A stretch of DNA of 64,000 nucleotides, from the NCBI GenBank assembly GCA_963750395.1, contig CAVVQM010000011.1:62001-126000 (forward strand). The letters are read 5' to 3'. Both the position numbers and the translations under genes were made by a program. Shown here one piece after another: positions 38,349 through 47,035 of the stretch (within the stretch, counting starts at the first letter, position 1; every line of letters begins with the position of its first letter). This stretch comes from JADJPO01 sp963750395 (GTDB lineage: Bacteria > Actinomycetota > Actinomycetes > Actinomycetales > Kineosporiaceae). Below the pieces are notes generated by a model. The model made no database searches. It saw nothing but the letters and a program-made list of their open reading frames with translations, and was not told the origin of the DNA.

Positions 38349-39770
38349 TCACCTTCGGACGGCGGTCATCTCCCGCACCTCGGCGTACCGCTCGCGGACG
38401 CCGGGGGTGAGGTCGCCGTCGAAGCTCCGCGTTCCGGCGACGTCCCACACCGGTTCTGCCGTCGCGGCGTCCGACTGCGCGGCCAGCACCCAGGCGGCCT
38501 GTCGTGCCGCGCCGTCCGCGACGTACTCGCCGGGTGGCGGCACCACGACCGGGTGCCCGAGAACGGTCGGCGCGATCCGGCACAGCGCGGCCGACCGCGC
38601 CCCTCCGCCCACCAGCAGGATCCGATCCACCGTCGCGCCCTGCTCGATCAGGGCGTCCAGGCCGTCGGCAAGCCCGCACAGCAGGCCCTCGACGGTGGCC
38701 CGCGCCAGATGTGCCGGATCGGCGGTATCCAGCCGAAGACCGTGCAGGGCGCCCGTCGCGTTCGGCCGGTTGGGCGTGCGTTCGCCCTCCAGATAGGGCA
38801 CCAGCACCAGACCACCCGATCCGGCAGGGGCCGACAGGGCCAGGTCGGACAGGGTGTCGTGGTCGACCCCGAGCATCCGCGCGGTCGCATCGAGCACCCG
38901 GGCGGCGTTCAACGTGCACACCAACGGCAGGTAGTTGCCGGTCGCGTCGGCGAACCCGGCGACGATGCCGCTCGGGTCGGCGGCCGGGATCTCGACGACG
39001 GCGGAGACCACGCCCGAGGTGCCGATCGAGATAACGACGTCGCCGGCCCGGGCGCCCACCCCCAGGGCCGCGGCCATGTTGTCGCCGGTGCCCGGGCCCA
39101 GCATCGCCCCGGTCGAGATCTGCTGTGCCGCAGAGGTTCCGGCGCCGTCCGCCGGGCCGAGGACCTGGGGCAGGGCGGCGTCGTGACCGAGGGCCATGGC
39201 CAGGATGTCGCGGCGGTACCGCCCGGTCGGGACCGACCAGTAGCCGGTTCCTGAGGCGTCGCCGCGATCGGTCACCAGCGCCTCCAGACCCGGCGATCCG
39301 GCGAGCCGCCACGTGAGCCAGTCGTGCGGCAGACACACCCCGGCGACCCTCGCCGCGGCGTCCGCTTCGTGCTCGGCCAGCCAGGCGAGCTTGCTCACGG
39401 TGAACGAGGCCACCGGCACCACCCCGACCTGGTCGGCCCAGACCGTCGCACCCAGTTCCTGGGTGAGGCGGGCGGCCTGGGGGGCCGAGCGGGTGTCATT
39501 CCACAGCAACGCCGGACGGACCACCGCGCCCCGTTCGTCCAGGGTCACCATGCCGTGCTGCTGGGCGCCGACGGCGACGGCGGCGACGTCGTCCAACCCG
39601 CCCGCCTCGGCGACCGCCTCGGACAACGCCCGCCACCAGTGCTCCGGGTCGATCTCGGTGCCGTCGGGGTGGGCTGCGCGGCCCTGCCGGACGAGGGCGC
39701 CGCTGTCCGCCTCCCGGACGACGACCTTGCACGACTGGGTGGAGGAGTCGATTCCCGCGACGAGAGTCAT
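38349..39770 (-). CDS. xylB: FGGY-family carbohydrate kinase, xylulokinase-like
   Basis: 473 residues from ATG 39770. FGGY kinase: N-terminal phosphate-binding VAGIDSSTQSCKVVV, AQQHGMVTLDE (the xylulokinase-type QHG motif), LLWNDTRSA, DRGDASGTGYW, and C-terminal ILLVGGGARSAALCRI with the ATP-binding GGG. It probably phosphorylates D-xylulose, though related sugars are possible. The start codon overlaps the stop of a DUF302-like ORF (ATGA). Convergent with the GH1 glucosidase. Confidence 0.85.
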   Translation of the reverse strand: MTLVAGIDSSTQSCKVVVREADSGALVRQGRAAHPDGTEIDPEHWWRALSEAVAEAGGLDDVAAVAVGAQQHGMVTLDERGAVVRPALLWNDTRSAPQAARLTQELGATVWADQVGVVPVASFTVSKLAWLAEHEADAAARVAGVCLPHDWLTWRLAGSPGLEALVTDRGDASGTGYWSVPTGRYRRDILAMALGHDAALPQVLGPADGAGTSAAQQISTGAMLGPGTGDNMAAALGVGARAGDVVISIGTSGVVSAVVEIPAADPSGIVAGFADATGNYLPLVCTLNAARVLDATARMLGVDHDTLSDLALSAPAGSGGLVLVPYLEGERTPNRPNATGALHGLRLDTADPAHLARATVEGLLCGLADGLDALIEQGATVDRILLVGGGARSAALCRIAPTVLGHPVVVPPPGEYVADGAARQAAWVLAAQSDAATAEPVWDVAGTRSFDGDLTPGVRERYAEVREMTAVRR

Positions 39771-40036
39771 GGGGACACCCTGTCAGCAGGGCCATCAGCC
39801 CCACAGCCGCCGGGGCCTGCGTCGTCCCCCGCCTGGTTGCGCCGTATCAGTGGCGAGCCCAGCGCGGGATTGCCGAACACGGCGACCCGGTTGGGGGCCA
39901 GTTCGGACCCGACGGACCCGGCGGCGGCCCCGTGGTCGATCACGGCGACCAGCGTGATGTTGGGGTTGACCTCGACCGCGCCGATCAGCGCCGACCAGGT
40001 GTGCTCGAACGACTGCTCGCTCTCGATCAGGGCCAT
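39767..40036 (-). CDS. Short DUF302-like protein coupled to the sugar kinase
   Basis: 89 residues from ATG 40036. The core ITLVAVIDHGAAAGSVGSELAPNRVAVFGNPALGSPLI has the DUF302 pattern (IDHaxxAxxxGxeLxPtxlxiFGNPxxGtPLm). Full DUF302 domains are longer (about 60 more residues at the C-terminus with the LPLRmLVWED strand); here only a Gly/Asp/Pro-rich tail follows. The stop overlaps the kinase start by four bases (ATGA), which argues that it is really translated. Function unknown. Confidence 0.6.
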   Translation of the reverse strand: MALIESEQSFEHTWSALIGAVEVNPNITLVAVIDHGAAAGSVGSELAPNRVAVFGNPALGSPLIRRNQAGDDAGPGGCGADGPADRVSP

Positions 40037-40165
40037 GCCGGGAACGTGTGGCGCTCTCCCCGTGCGACGATCGACGCTCGCCGGGGCAACTCGATCCCCG
40101 AGCCGGATCTCATCTCGCTCGACGGTAGCGTGGTTGGCGCGAACTCGACCTCTGCGGGAGGCGTC

Positions 40166-41371
40166 ATGGCGGCACGGCGCAAGGCGCCGGACGAGCAGGC
40201 GGACACCATCGCCCTGGTGATCGCCGGCGCCGGTGCCCGGGGGGCCTATGAGATCGGGCTGCTCTCGGTGGTGCTGCCCTGGTTGCACGAGCACGGCCGG
40301 CGGCCTCGACTGGTGATCGGCACCAGTGCCGGCGCCATGAACGCCGTGCTGATCGCCTCGCTGATGCATCTGGACCCGGAGGAGGCCGTGCGCCGGGCGA
40401 TCGACGTCTGGCGGAGCACCGCGCGCAGCGGGGTCTTCAGGCCGTTGCTGACGAGCATGCCGGGGCTGGGTCTGCGCTACCTCGCCCGTGTCATCGGGGT
40501 GGGCGAGCACCCGGTCACCTCACTGCTCGACCCGGCACCGTTGCGGCGAACGCTGTCCCGGTACGACTACTGGCCGAAGCTGCACAGCAACGTCCGCGAG
40601 GGCCGGCTCGACGCGGTGGCGCTGATCGCCACCGCCACCGGCCGGCATCGCAGCGAGGTGTTCATCGAGGCCCGGCCGCGACGGCGCCTGCCGAAGGAGG
40701 ACTCCGGACGCCGGGTGGTCTACCGGCGCTCGCGACTGACCGCCGAGCACATCATGGCCTCCTGCGCGATTCCCGCGATGTTCCCGCCGGTGCGACTGCC
40801 GGACGACGACGGCACCGGCGGCGACTGGTACCTCGACGGCGGGGTGCGCCTGAACGCGCCGGTGAAACCGGCGCTGGATCTGGGCGCCGACCGCCTGGTG
40901 GTGGTGGCCACGCATCCGCTGGTCCAGCCCGCCGCGGCGGCCCCGCTCGACGGGCGGCCGCTGGACCTGTTCGGGGCCTTCGCGACGGTGCTGACCGCGA
41001 CCCTGGTCGACCGGATGGTCGAGGACGTGCGCGCCCTGGCCCGGGTGAACCGGCTGATCGACGCCGGCGCCGGGTCGGACGCCGGCTACCGCGCCGTCCC
41101 GTACGTGTTCGCCGGTCCGTCGAGCAACGACACCATCCCGCGGCTGGCCGAGGCGGCGCTGCACTCCCTGCGCGGGCTTGAGGCGCTGCGCAGCCCGGAC
41201 ATCGCCCTGCTCGACCGGTTGATCGGCGGCACCCACTCCACCCACGGCGAACTGCTGAGCTATCTGTTGTTCGACCCTGACTTCATCGACGCCCTCATCG
41301 AGCAGGGTCGCCACGACGCGACCGCGATGCTGCAGTCCCGGCCGGATCCGTGGCGGCTGACCTCGCTCTGA
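40166..41371 (+). CDS. Patatin-like phospholipase
   Basis: 401 residues from ATG 40166 with GGGAGG upstream. Catalytic dyad marks: oxyanion-hole GAGARGAYEIG (about 22-32), nucleophile Ser in IGTSAGAM (about 55), and Asp in YLDGGVRLNAPV (about 228). Bacterial patatins act as acyl hydrolases or lipases. The C-terminal 130 residues (VDRMVEDVRALARVNRL … LIGGTHSTHGELLSYLLFDP) are a helical extension common in actinobacterial members. No signal peptide. Confidence 0.9.
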   Translation: MAARRKAPDEQADTIALVIAGAGARGAYEIGLLSVVLPWLHEHGRRPRLVIGTSAGAMNAVLIASLMHLDPEEAVRRAIDVWRSTARSGVFRPLLTSMPGLGLRYLARVIGVGEHPVTSLLDPAPLRRTLSRYDYWPKLHSNVREGRLDAVALIATATGRHRSEVFIEARPRRRLPKEDSGRRVVYRRSRLTAEHIMASCAIPAMFPPVRLPDDDGTGGDWYLDGGVRLNAPVKPALDLGADRLVVVATHPLVQPAAAAPLDGRPLDLFGAFATVLTATLVDRMVEDVRALARVNRLIDAGAGSDAGYRAVPYVFAGPSSNDTIPRLAEAALHSLRGLEALRSPDIALLDRLIGGTHSTHGELLSYLLFDPDFIDALIEQGRHDATAMLQSRPDPWRLTSL

Positions 41372-41376
41372 TCAGG

Positions 41377-42186
41377 TCAGTGCCAGGTCATTGTCGTCTG
41401 GAGGGTGAGTGGGTGGCCGGGCTCGATGACCGCTGCCAGATCCAGTTCCACAGCGTTCGGCGGCGCCGTCTGCGGCTCGATGCAGATCGCCTCCGGCCGC
41501 TCGTCGAAGACCACCGCGAAGGGTGAGCCGGCGCTGATCTCCAGGCGGAGCGCACCGTCCCACACCACTGCGGCAGGCCAGTCCACGCCGACGAAGACAT
41601 CGTCGTGCGGTGGCGGCGGTATCGCCGCCGGCTCGGGCCGCGGCATGCCCTCGTCGTCCCGGGGCAGGATGCCCGCCGCCCGCACCTCCAACCGGGCCGG
41701 CTCCCCGATCGCGAGCCGTCGGGCGAACCAGGGGTGCAGCCCGGTCCAGGCCGGCATGGCCACATCGTCGGCATGCACCTCCAGCCGGACGTCGAGTCCT
41801 CGGCCGGTCAGCTGCAGGGTCTGCACCACGTGCCCCGGCCAGGGCCAGCGGGTGTCGAAGTCGCAGCGCAGCGAGATCCTTCCGGCACGGTGGTCGCCCT
41901 GGCCCGTGGTGACGGCCCAGGGCCGATCCAGGACCACCCCGTGGATGGCGTGCGGCGGGCTGTCCACCGGCAGCTGGTGTCGCCGTCCGCGCCACCACAG
42001 CACGCCGTGGCGGATACGACCGGCGTAGGGCGCCATCGGGAAGCACCCCCAGCCGATCAGGTCGTTCGCGCCCCGGCCCAGCAGTTCCAGACCGTCGACA
42101 TTCAATGAGCTCCAGCGTCCGCCGTTGTCCGGGCTGATCGCCAGCCGGGCCGGGCCGGCTGTCAGCTGCACATCACCCATGGGCAT
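41377..42186 (-). CDS. Aldose 1-epimerase-like protein
   Basis: 269 residues from ATG 42186 (or ATG 42180, MGDVQL). The pattern of galactose mutarotase-like enzymes: WGCFPMAPYAGRIRHGVLWWRGRRHQLP, HAIHGVVLDRPW (His of the active site), GLHPWF, and the C-terminal AICIEPQTAPPNAVEL with the catalytic Glu. It interconverts alpha and beta forms of hexoses. Its stop is five bases from the patatin stop (convergent). Confidence 0.87.
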   Translation of the reverse strand: MPMGDVQLTAGPARLAISPDNGGRWSSLNVDGLELLGRGANDLIGWGCFPMAPYAGRIRHGVLWWRGRRHQLPVDSPPHAIHGVVLDRPWAVTTGQGDHRAGRISLRCDFDTRWPWPGHVVQTLQLTGRGLDVRLEVHADDVAMPAWTGLHPWFARRLAIGEPARLEVRAAGILPRDDEGMPRPEPAAIPPPPHDDVFVGVDWPAAVVWDGALRLEISAGSPFAVVFDERPEAICIEPQTAPPNAVELDLAAVIEPGHPLTLQTTMTWH

Positions 42187-42280
42187 CAGCTTGGACCATC
42201 CCTGCCGCCGATGGCAGCGGCCCAGGGCCGGTCGTGACCGGCGGGGCTGTCGATCTCGGCGAGCACGTAGGGTGCTGGTC

Positions 42281-42823
42281 GTGACCGAGACCTCACGACC
42301 GATCCCGCCCGACGACAAGGACTGGACCTGGGTCCTTCAGAAGCGCTGCCCTGCGTGCGGAGTGAACGTGAACGACTACGGCGTCAGAGACCTCGGCGCG
42401 GCCACCCGGCGCACCGTCGCCGACTGGCAGCAGGTGCTGCAGCGTGAGGACGTCGATCAGCGGCCCTCGCCGCAGGTCTGGTCGGCGCTCGAGTACGCCT
42501 GCCACGTCCGGGACGTCTACCGAGTGTTCGCCGAACGGCTCCGGATGATGCTCGAGCAGGACGACCCGCAGTTCCCGAACTGGGACCAGGACGCCACCGC
42601 GCTCGCCGAGCGCTACGGCGAGCAGAACCCGGTGACGGTGCATGGTGAACTCACCGACGCCGGGGAGGCCCTCGCTGCGGCCTTCGACGCCGTGCCGGAC
42701 GACGCCTGGCTGCGGCCCGGGCGGCGCAGCAATGGGGCGGTGTTCACCGTCGAGTCCCTGGGTCGGTACTGCCTGCACGACGTCCTGCACCACCTGCACG
42801 ACGTCGGCCACCCGGCGGTCTGA
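42281..42823 (+). CDS. DinB-family protein
   Basis: 180 residues from GTG 42281. Helical-bundle DinB/MDMPI-like: a metal-site pattern of SALEYACHVRDVYRVF (His) and LGRYCLHDVLHHLHDVGH (two His at the C-terminus). An N-terminal WVLQKRCPACGVNVNDYG gives a CxxC pair of unclear use. DinB-like proteins are thiol-dependent transferases of mostly unknown substrate. Divergent from the aldose epimerase gene; the starts are about 95 bases apart. Confidence 0.8.
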   Translation: MTETSRPIPPDDKDWTWVLQKRCPACGVNVNDYGVRDLGAATRRTVADWQQVLQREDVDQRPSPQVWSALEYACHVRDVYRVFAERLRMMLEQDDPQFPNWDQDATALAERYGEQNPVTVHGELTDAGEALAAAFDAVPDDAWLRPGRRSNGAVFTVESLGRYCLHDVLHHLHDVGHPAV

Positions 42824-42844
42824 GCGCCGGCGACGTCCGGGCCC

Positions 42845-43021
42845 TCAGGCGTAGAAGTCGAAGTGGCCCTCGGCGTCCGGCGTCGGCACCGAGGTCTGGG
42901 CAGCCGCCGTCTGCTGCATCTGGGCGGCCGCCGGCCGCGCCGCGACGACTGCCGCGATCACCGCCTGGTCCGGAAGCTGAGGAAACTGGAAGGCCGCTGA
43001 ACCGACTCCGTTCACATTCAT
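42845..43021 (-). CDS. Very small hypothetical protein (58 aa)
   Basis: ATG 43021 preceded by GAGGTG at a proper distance opens a frame of 58 residues: it begins MNVNGVGSAAFQFPQ, has an Ala-rich middle (AAVVAARPAAAQMQQTAAAQ) and ends in GHFDFYA. Stop 42845-42847. The Ala/Gln helix with an aromatic tail could be amphipathic. The ribosome-binding site and codon-third GC bias support translation; I know no family. Confidence 0.55.
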   Translation of the reverse strand: MNVNGVGSAAFQFPQLPDQAVIAAVVAARPAAAQMQQTAAAQTSVPTPDAEGHFDFYA

Positions 43022-43067
43022 CTACACCTCATCGGCACTGTGCGCGTTCGGCTGTTGACCCGGCCGG

Positions 43068-43130
43068 GTGTTCCGGCCGGTGTGTTCCGGTCGGGTGTCC
43101 GTCGGTGTTCCGGTCGGGTGTTCCGGTCGG
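43068..43130. repeat. Tandem 13-bp repeats (GTGTTCCGGTCGG)
   Basis: The unit GTGTTCCGG(T/C)CGG appears at 43068-43080, 43082-43094, 43105-43117 and 43118-43130, with a shortened copy between. It lies in the gap between EamA and the small ORF, and may have arisen by replication slippage. Confidence 0.8.
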
Positions 43131-43198
43131 GGTGGAGGCGTGTGCTCGGTGGGGCGAGACGTCCGTTGCGATCCGACCCGACCCGGTCCCGCTCGCGG

Positions 43199-44167
43199 TC
43201 AGCCGGTCGGTACCGGCTCCGGCGAGGGGATCGAGCGTTCGCCCAGCTTGACCGTGGCCACCCCGCCGAGGATCAGGACACCCCCGAGGATCTGGATCGG
43301 GCGGGGCACCTGGTCCAGCAGGGTCCAGGCCCACAGGACGCCGAACAGCAACTCGCTCAGCGCAACGAACGAGGCCAGGCGTGAGCCGAGTCGGCGGCTG
43401 GCCCCGATCCCGGCGCTGTAGGACAGGGCTGCCGTGACGAGCCCGAGCAGGGCAAGCGCCGCGAGCGCGGGCATCGGGCTGCCCGCATAGGCGACCGAGG
43501 TGGTGCCGGCGCGCATCGGCAGGAGGCCCGCCAGGCCCAGCCCGCCGAGTAGCACGGCGGCGACGGTGAGCCCGCCCGCGGCCAGGGTGAGCGGCGGCAG
43601 CCCGTTGTCGCCGTCCGCGGACATCACGAAGTAGCCGACAACGCCGATCATGGCGGCGAGCGCCCACAGCACCCCCGGCAGGCTCAGATGGGCGCCGGTC
43701 AACAGTTGGAGCACCAGGACCAGTCCGACGGCGGCGACGGCGGCGCCGGCCAGGGTGACCGGGCCGGGACGTTGGCCGTGGCGCAGCCACATCCACACCA
43801 CGACGACGGCGGGCGCGGTGAACTCGATCAGCAGCGCGGTGCCGACCTGGAGGTACTGCAGGGCCGAGAAGAAGCAGAACTGGGTGACGACCACCGCGAT
43901 CAGTCCGAATCGGGCGATGAGGAAGATGTTGCGCCGCAACAGGTTCCACTGTCCGCGCAGACCCGTCAGCGCCAGCGGCATGACGGCCAGGGCGCCGATG
44001 CCGACCCGCGCCAGCACCACGGCTCCGGCGCTCCACCCCGAGCTCAGCAGCGGCTGGGCGAGTGCTCCGGAGATTCCGAACGATGCCGCTGAGATCAGCG
44101 CCAGCCCGAGTCCGGTCCGCGCGAGCGACGTCGCATCCGCGTCTGCGTCATGAGTCAAGCCCTTCAT
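43199..44167 (-). CDS. EamA/DMT-family exporter
   Basis: 322 residues with ten hydrophobic helices in two EamA repeats (first from about 18, second from about 168). Helix patterns GLALISAASFGISGALAQPLL, AVVVVWMWLRHGQRPG and SFVALSELLFGVLWAWTLLDQVP are those of RhaT/YdcZ-type drug/metabolite transporters; the substrate is unknown. Start ATG at 44167. It is divergent from a CGNR zinc-finger gene, with 39 bases between starts; this exporter-regulator pair is common in actinobacteria and suggests the regulator controls it. Confidence 0.9.
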   Translation of the reverse strand: MKGLTHDADADATSLARTGLGLALISAASFGISGALAQPLLSSGWSAGAVVLARVGIGALAVMPLALTGLRGQWNLLRRNIFLIARFGLIAVVVTQFCFFSALQYLQVGTALLIEFTAPAVVVVWMWLRHGQRPGPVTLAGAAVAAVGLVLVLQLLTGAHLSLPGVLWALAAMIGVVGYFVMSADGDNGLPPLTLAAGGLTVAAVLLGGLGLAGLLPMRAGTTSVAYAGSPMPALAALALLGLVTAALSYSAGIGASRRLGSRLASFVALSELLFGVLWAWTLLDQVPRPIQILGGVLILGGVATVKLGERSIPSPEPVPTG

Positions 44168-44206
44168 GGGTCATGACGCTAAGCGGGTGCTGGGTAAGAT
44201 GTCAAC

Positions 44207-44749
44207 GTGGTTTTCGCTCATGACACCGCTGCGGCCCTGCAGGCCGCTGTGACCCTGGTGGACAGCGTCTCGGCAGAGCCCGACCCCCTGGCCACCGTCG
44301 CGGGTCTGGACGCCGTCTGGGATCGCTTCGGCTACAGCGGGCGCCACGACCGCACCCGCGAGGAACTGGAGCAGGTCCGGGCCTGCAGACCCGAACTGCG
44401 CGAGCTGCTCCTGGCCGAGCGTGACCGGGCCGTGGAACTCGTCAACGGCATCCTTCTGCGGGCCCGGGCCCTGCCGCAGCTGGTCCGTCATGACGGGTGG
44501 GACTGGCATCTGCACCTCGTCGACCCGCAGGCCCCGCTGGCCGAGCGGATCCGCGTCGACACCGCGATGGCGATGATCGACGTGATCCGCGCCGACGAGC
44601 TGTCCAGGCTGTCGGTCTGCGCTGACGAGGCGTGCGACGGCATCGTGCTGGATCTGTCGCGGAACCGCTCCCGCCGCTTCTGCAGCACGACGTGCGGCAA
44701 CCGCAACGCCGTCGCGGCCTATCGAGCCCGCCAGTCCCAGGACGGGTGA
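44207..44749 (+). CDS. CGNR zinc-finger (ABATE-type) transcriptional regulator
   Basis: 180 residues from GTG 44207. The N-terminal helical ABATE domain (LQAAVTLVDSVSAEPDPLATV…) is followed at about 137 by the CGNR finger: SVCADEACDGIVLDLSRNRSRRFCSTTCGNRNAVAAYRAR, with four Cys and the CGNR box. Such proteins are presumed ligand-responsive regulators. The shared 39-base promoter with the EamA exporter suggests auto- and co-regulation. Confidence 0.88.
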   Translation: MVFAHDTAAALQAAVTLVDSVSAEPDPLATVAGLDAVWDRFGYSGRHDRTREELEQVRACRPELRELLLAERDRAVELVNGILLRARALPQLVRHDGWDWHLHLVDPQAPLAERIRVDTAMAMIDVIRADELSRLSVCADEACDGIVLDLSRNRSRRFCSTTCGNRNAVAAYRARQSQDG

Positions 44750-44825
44750 TCCGGCGACCGGTCACAGCCAGTGACGCCGGCCCGTCAGCTGAGTGGAGTC
44801 ACGCTCAAACCGGGTGAGTGCTGAG

Positions 44826-44858
44826 TGACGTGGCGCTCAATAGACGAGCGCAACGTCA
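44826..44858. terminator. Hairpin at the junction of two convergent genes
   Basis: Arms 44826-44838 (TGACGTGGCGCTC) and 44846-44858 (GAGCGCAACGTCA) pair with one mismatch around a seven-base loop. The right arm contains the stop codon of the helicase gene. A related sequence (CTGAGTGGAGTCACGCTCAA) stands 31 bases upstream (44790 region), so the motif is duplicated. Confidence 0.6.
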
Positions 44859-46985
44859 CGTCGTGCTCAGGCTGGGGGGCAGGGGGTCGTGATGGACGAC
44901 GGCCAACCCCGACACGGCGCGGGTGAGCACCACGTAGAGCCGGCGCAGGCCCGTCCGCTCATCCGGTTCGGCCGCCGCGATCTCGGCGGGCTCAACGACC
45001 ACGACCTGGTCGTACTCCAGACCCTTGGCGGTGCGGGCCGGTACCACGGTCACCCGCGGCAAGGGGGCCTCCTCGTCGCCGAGGGCCGCATCGAGCAGGG
45101 CCTCGGCGGTGCCGTCGGCGCTCTCATCGGCGCCACCGGCCACCAGGTGGTCGATGCCGGCCGTGCTCAGTGCGGAGACGGCCTGCTCCATCCGCGTCTC
45201 GGTCACGATCACGCCGACCGAGCCCGGTTCTGCCAACGCCCTCCTCACGGCCTCGAGCGTCGCCGGCCAAAGCTGCTCGGGGTCGGGTGCCCCGCACACC
45301 GTGAGGGTTCCGGGGTCCTCCCGGACCGAGACGGGCGGCGGGAGGCCCTCGGCGATCCAGGGCAACAGACGTGCGGCGAAGTCGATGACCGCGGACGGCA
45401 CCCGGAAGCCCCGGTCGAGGATCTCCACCACCGCCTCCGGGTGGCCCAGATGGGCCAGGGACTCCTGCCAGGACGGCGTGGACCAGGGCGTCGTGCCCTG
45501 AGCGATGTCTCCGAGCACGGTCACTGAGCCGGTGGAGCAGCGCCGCCCGACCGCGCGCAACTGCATGGGTGAGAGGTCCTGGGCCTCGTCGAGCACGATG
45601 TGGCCCAGGCTCGGTGTCCGCTGGACCTGGTCGGCCAGCTCGTCCAGCAGGACGGCGTCCGCCGTCGACCAGCGCGCCGAGCCCGGGCCGCGCGGCGGGG
45701 ACTCCCACATCAACACAGCCTGCTCCGCCTCGGTCAGCACCCCGTCCGCGCAGCGTGCCAGGAAGTCCGGGTCGGACAGCAGCCGGAAGAGCACGGTGGC
45801 CGGCTTGAGGGCCGGCCACACCTCGTCGACGCAGCGCCGGACCTCGCGGCTGCGGGCAACCTGGTCCTGCACCCTGTCGTCCGGTGAGTCGCCGGCCGCC
45901 TCGATGAGCGTCAGGACGAGGTGCGCCAGCCGCCTCGGCAACATCTCCCGGCCTGCCGCATAGCGGACTCCGCGCCGGGTCAGCTCCTCGGCCACCTCGA
46001 CCACCGTGTACGCCGGAATCCGCCAACGGCGGGACCCCCGAGGAAGGACCAGGGCCTCGGCCGGGGCGCTCACGTGGCTCCATACCGCTCGCTGCAAGAC
46101 CTCGGCCATCCGGGCCTGGCCCTTCAGGGTGGCACGCTCCACCGGCTCCGGGGCGGGGGGACGGGCAGGACGGCGCCGCTGCGCTATGGACCGTCCCGTA
46201 GGCCGGGCCTGGACGAGCGCATCGATGGTCGTGTGCCGCACCTGCACCTCACCCAGGCTCGGCAACACGGCGGCGACGTGTTCCAGGAAGGCCGCGTTCG
46301 GGCCGATCACGAGAACCCCCGAGCGGGACAACCGGTCTCCGTGGGCGTAGAGGAGCCACGCCGCCCGATGCAGCCCGACGGCCGTCTTGCCGGTCCCTGG
46401 CGCCCCCTGCACGCAGACCGAGGTGAGTATGTCGGCCCGCACGATCTCGTCCTGCTCCGGCTGGATCGTGGCCACGATGTCGCGCATCGGGCCGACGCGT
46501 GGCCTCTCGATCTCACGCGCGAGGATCGCGCTGTGCCGCGGGGTGTCCATCGGTGACACGGCGCCGAGGTGCTCGTCCTCGTAGGCGGTCAGGCGCCCGC
46601 CCTCGGCCCCGAATCGGCGGCGCCGGAGCACCCCCATCCGGTCGGAGCCCCCCGCCCGGTAGAACGCCCGCGAGATGTCGGCGCGCCAGTCGACGACCAT
46701 CGCCTCGCCCTCGGCGTCGGCGACGTGGCGTCGTCCGACGTACCAGCACCGACCGTCGTCGTGGTCGGTGCGGCCGAAGAACAGGGTGGTGGCGGGGTCG
46801 TCGATCAGGGAGGCGGCCCGATGGTGGAGAGTGGAGGCGAGGTACTCGCCCGAGACCCTGTCGCCTGCCTGGATCGACAGACTCAGGGTCAGGGCGCGCA
46901 TCCGGGCCAGCTGCTCGCGCGCCCGGTCCAGGTACGCCTGCTCGGCCACCAAGGGGCTGGATCCGGTCTCAGGCACGGTGATCAA
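44856..46985 (-). CDS. helD: HelD-like UvrD/Rep-family helicase (RNA-polymerase recycling factor type)
   Basis: 709 residues; TTG 46985 or GTG 46976 are the candidate starts. Superfamily 1 motor: Walker A QGAPGTGKTAV (about 195), Walker B LDEAQDLSPMQLRAVG, motif IV/V regions DRGFRVPSAVIDFAA and KGLEYDQVVVVEP, with RLYVVLTRA at the end. The N-terminal coiled-coil (AEQAYLDRAREQLARMRAL) and an insertion between the Walker motifs match actinobacterial HelD, which removes stalled RNA polymerase from nucleic acids and can give rifampicin tolerance. The assignment to HelD rather than another UvrD-like is by overall pattern. Confidence 0.8.
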   Translation of the reverse strand: MITVPETGSSPLVAEQAYLDRAREQLARMRALTLSLSIQAGDRVSGEYLASTLHHRAASLIDDPATTLFFGRTDHDDGRCWYVGRRHVADAEGEAMVVDWRADISRAFYRAGGSDRMGVLRRRRFGAEGGRLTAYEDEHLGAVSPMDTPRHSAILAREIERPRVGPMRDIVATIQPEQDEIVRADILTSVCVQGAPGTGKTAVGLHRAAWLLYAHGDRLSRSGVLVIGPNAAFLEHVAAVLPSLGEVQVRHTTIDALVQARPTGRSIAQRRRPARPPAPEPVERATLKGQARMAEVLQRAVWSHVSAPAEALVLPRGSRRWRIPAYTVVEVAEELTRRGVRYAAGREMLPRRLAHLVLTLIEAAGDSPDDRVQDQVARSREVRRCVDEVWPALKPATVLFRLLSDPDFLARCADGVLTEAEQAVLMWESPPRGPGSARWSTADAVLLDELADQVQRTPSLGHIVLDEAQDLSPMQLRAVGRRCSTGSVTVLGDIAQGTTPWSTPSWQESLAHLGHPEAVVEILDRGFRVPSAVIDFAARLLPWIAEGLPPPVSVREDPGTLTVCGAPDPEQLWPATLEAVRRALAEPGSVGVIVTETRMEQAVSALSTAGIDHLVAGGADESADGTAEALLDAALGDEEAPLPRVTVVPARTAKGLEYDQVVVVEPAEIAAAEPDERTGLRRLYVVLTRAVSGLAVVHHDPLPPSLSTT

Positions 46986-47035
46986 GACTACGCCCGCACC
47001 CGGTCCGCCGATGCCAGCCTTCTCGGTGGCTGAGG

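Noticed and set aside
36856..40036. A complete sugar-utilisation operon
   Set aside because: The GH1 gene and the kinase gene converge and no transporter or isomerase is present, so a single operon is ruled out.
43068..43130. CRISPR-like or integration-site repeat
   Set aside because: Units are 13 bases and directly adjoining, which fits slippage in a GC-rich gap; no spacers or integrase.
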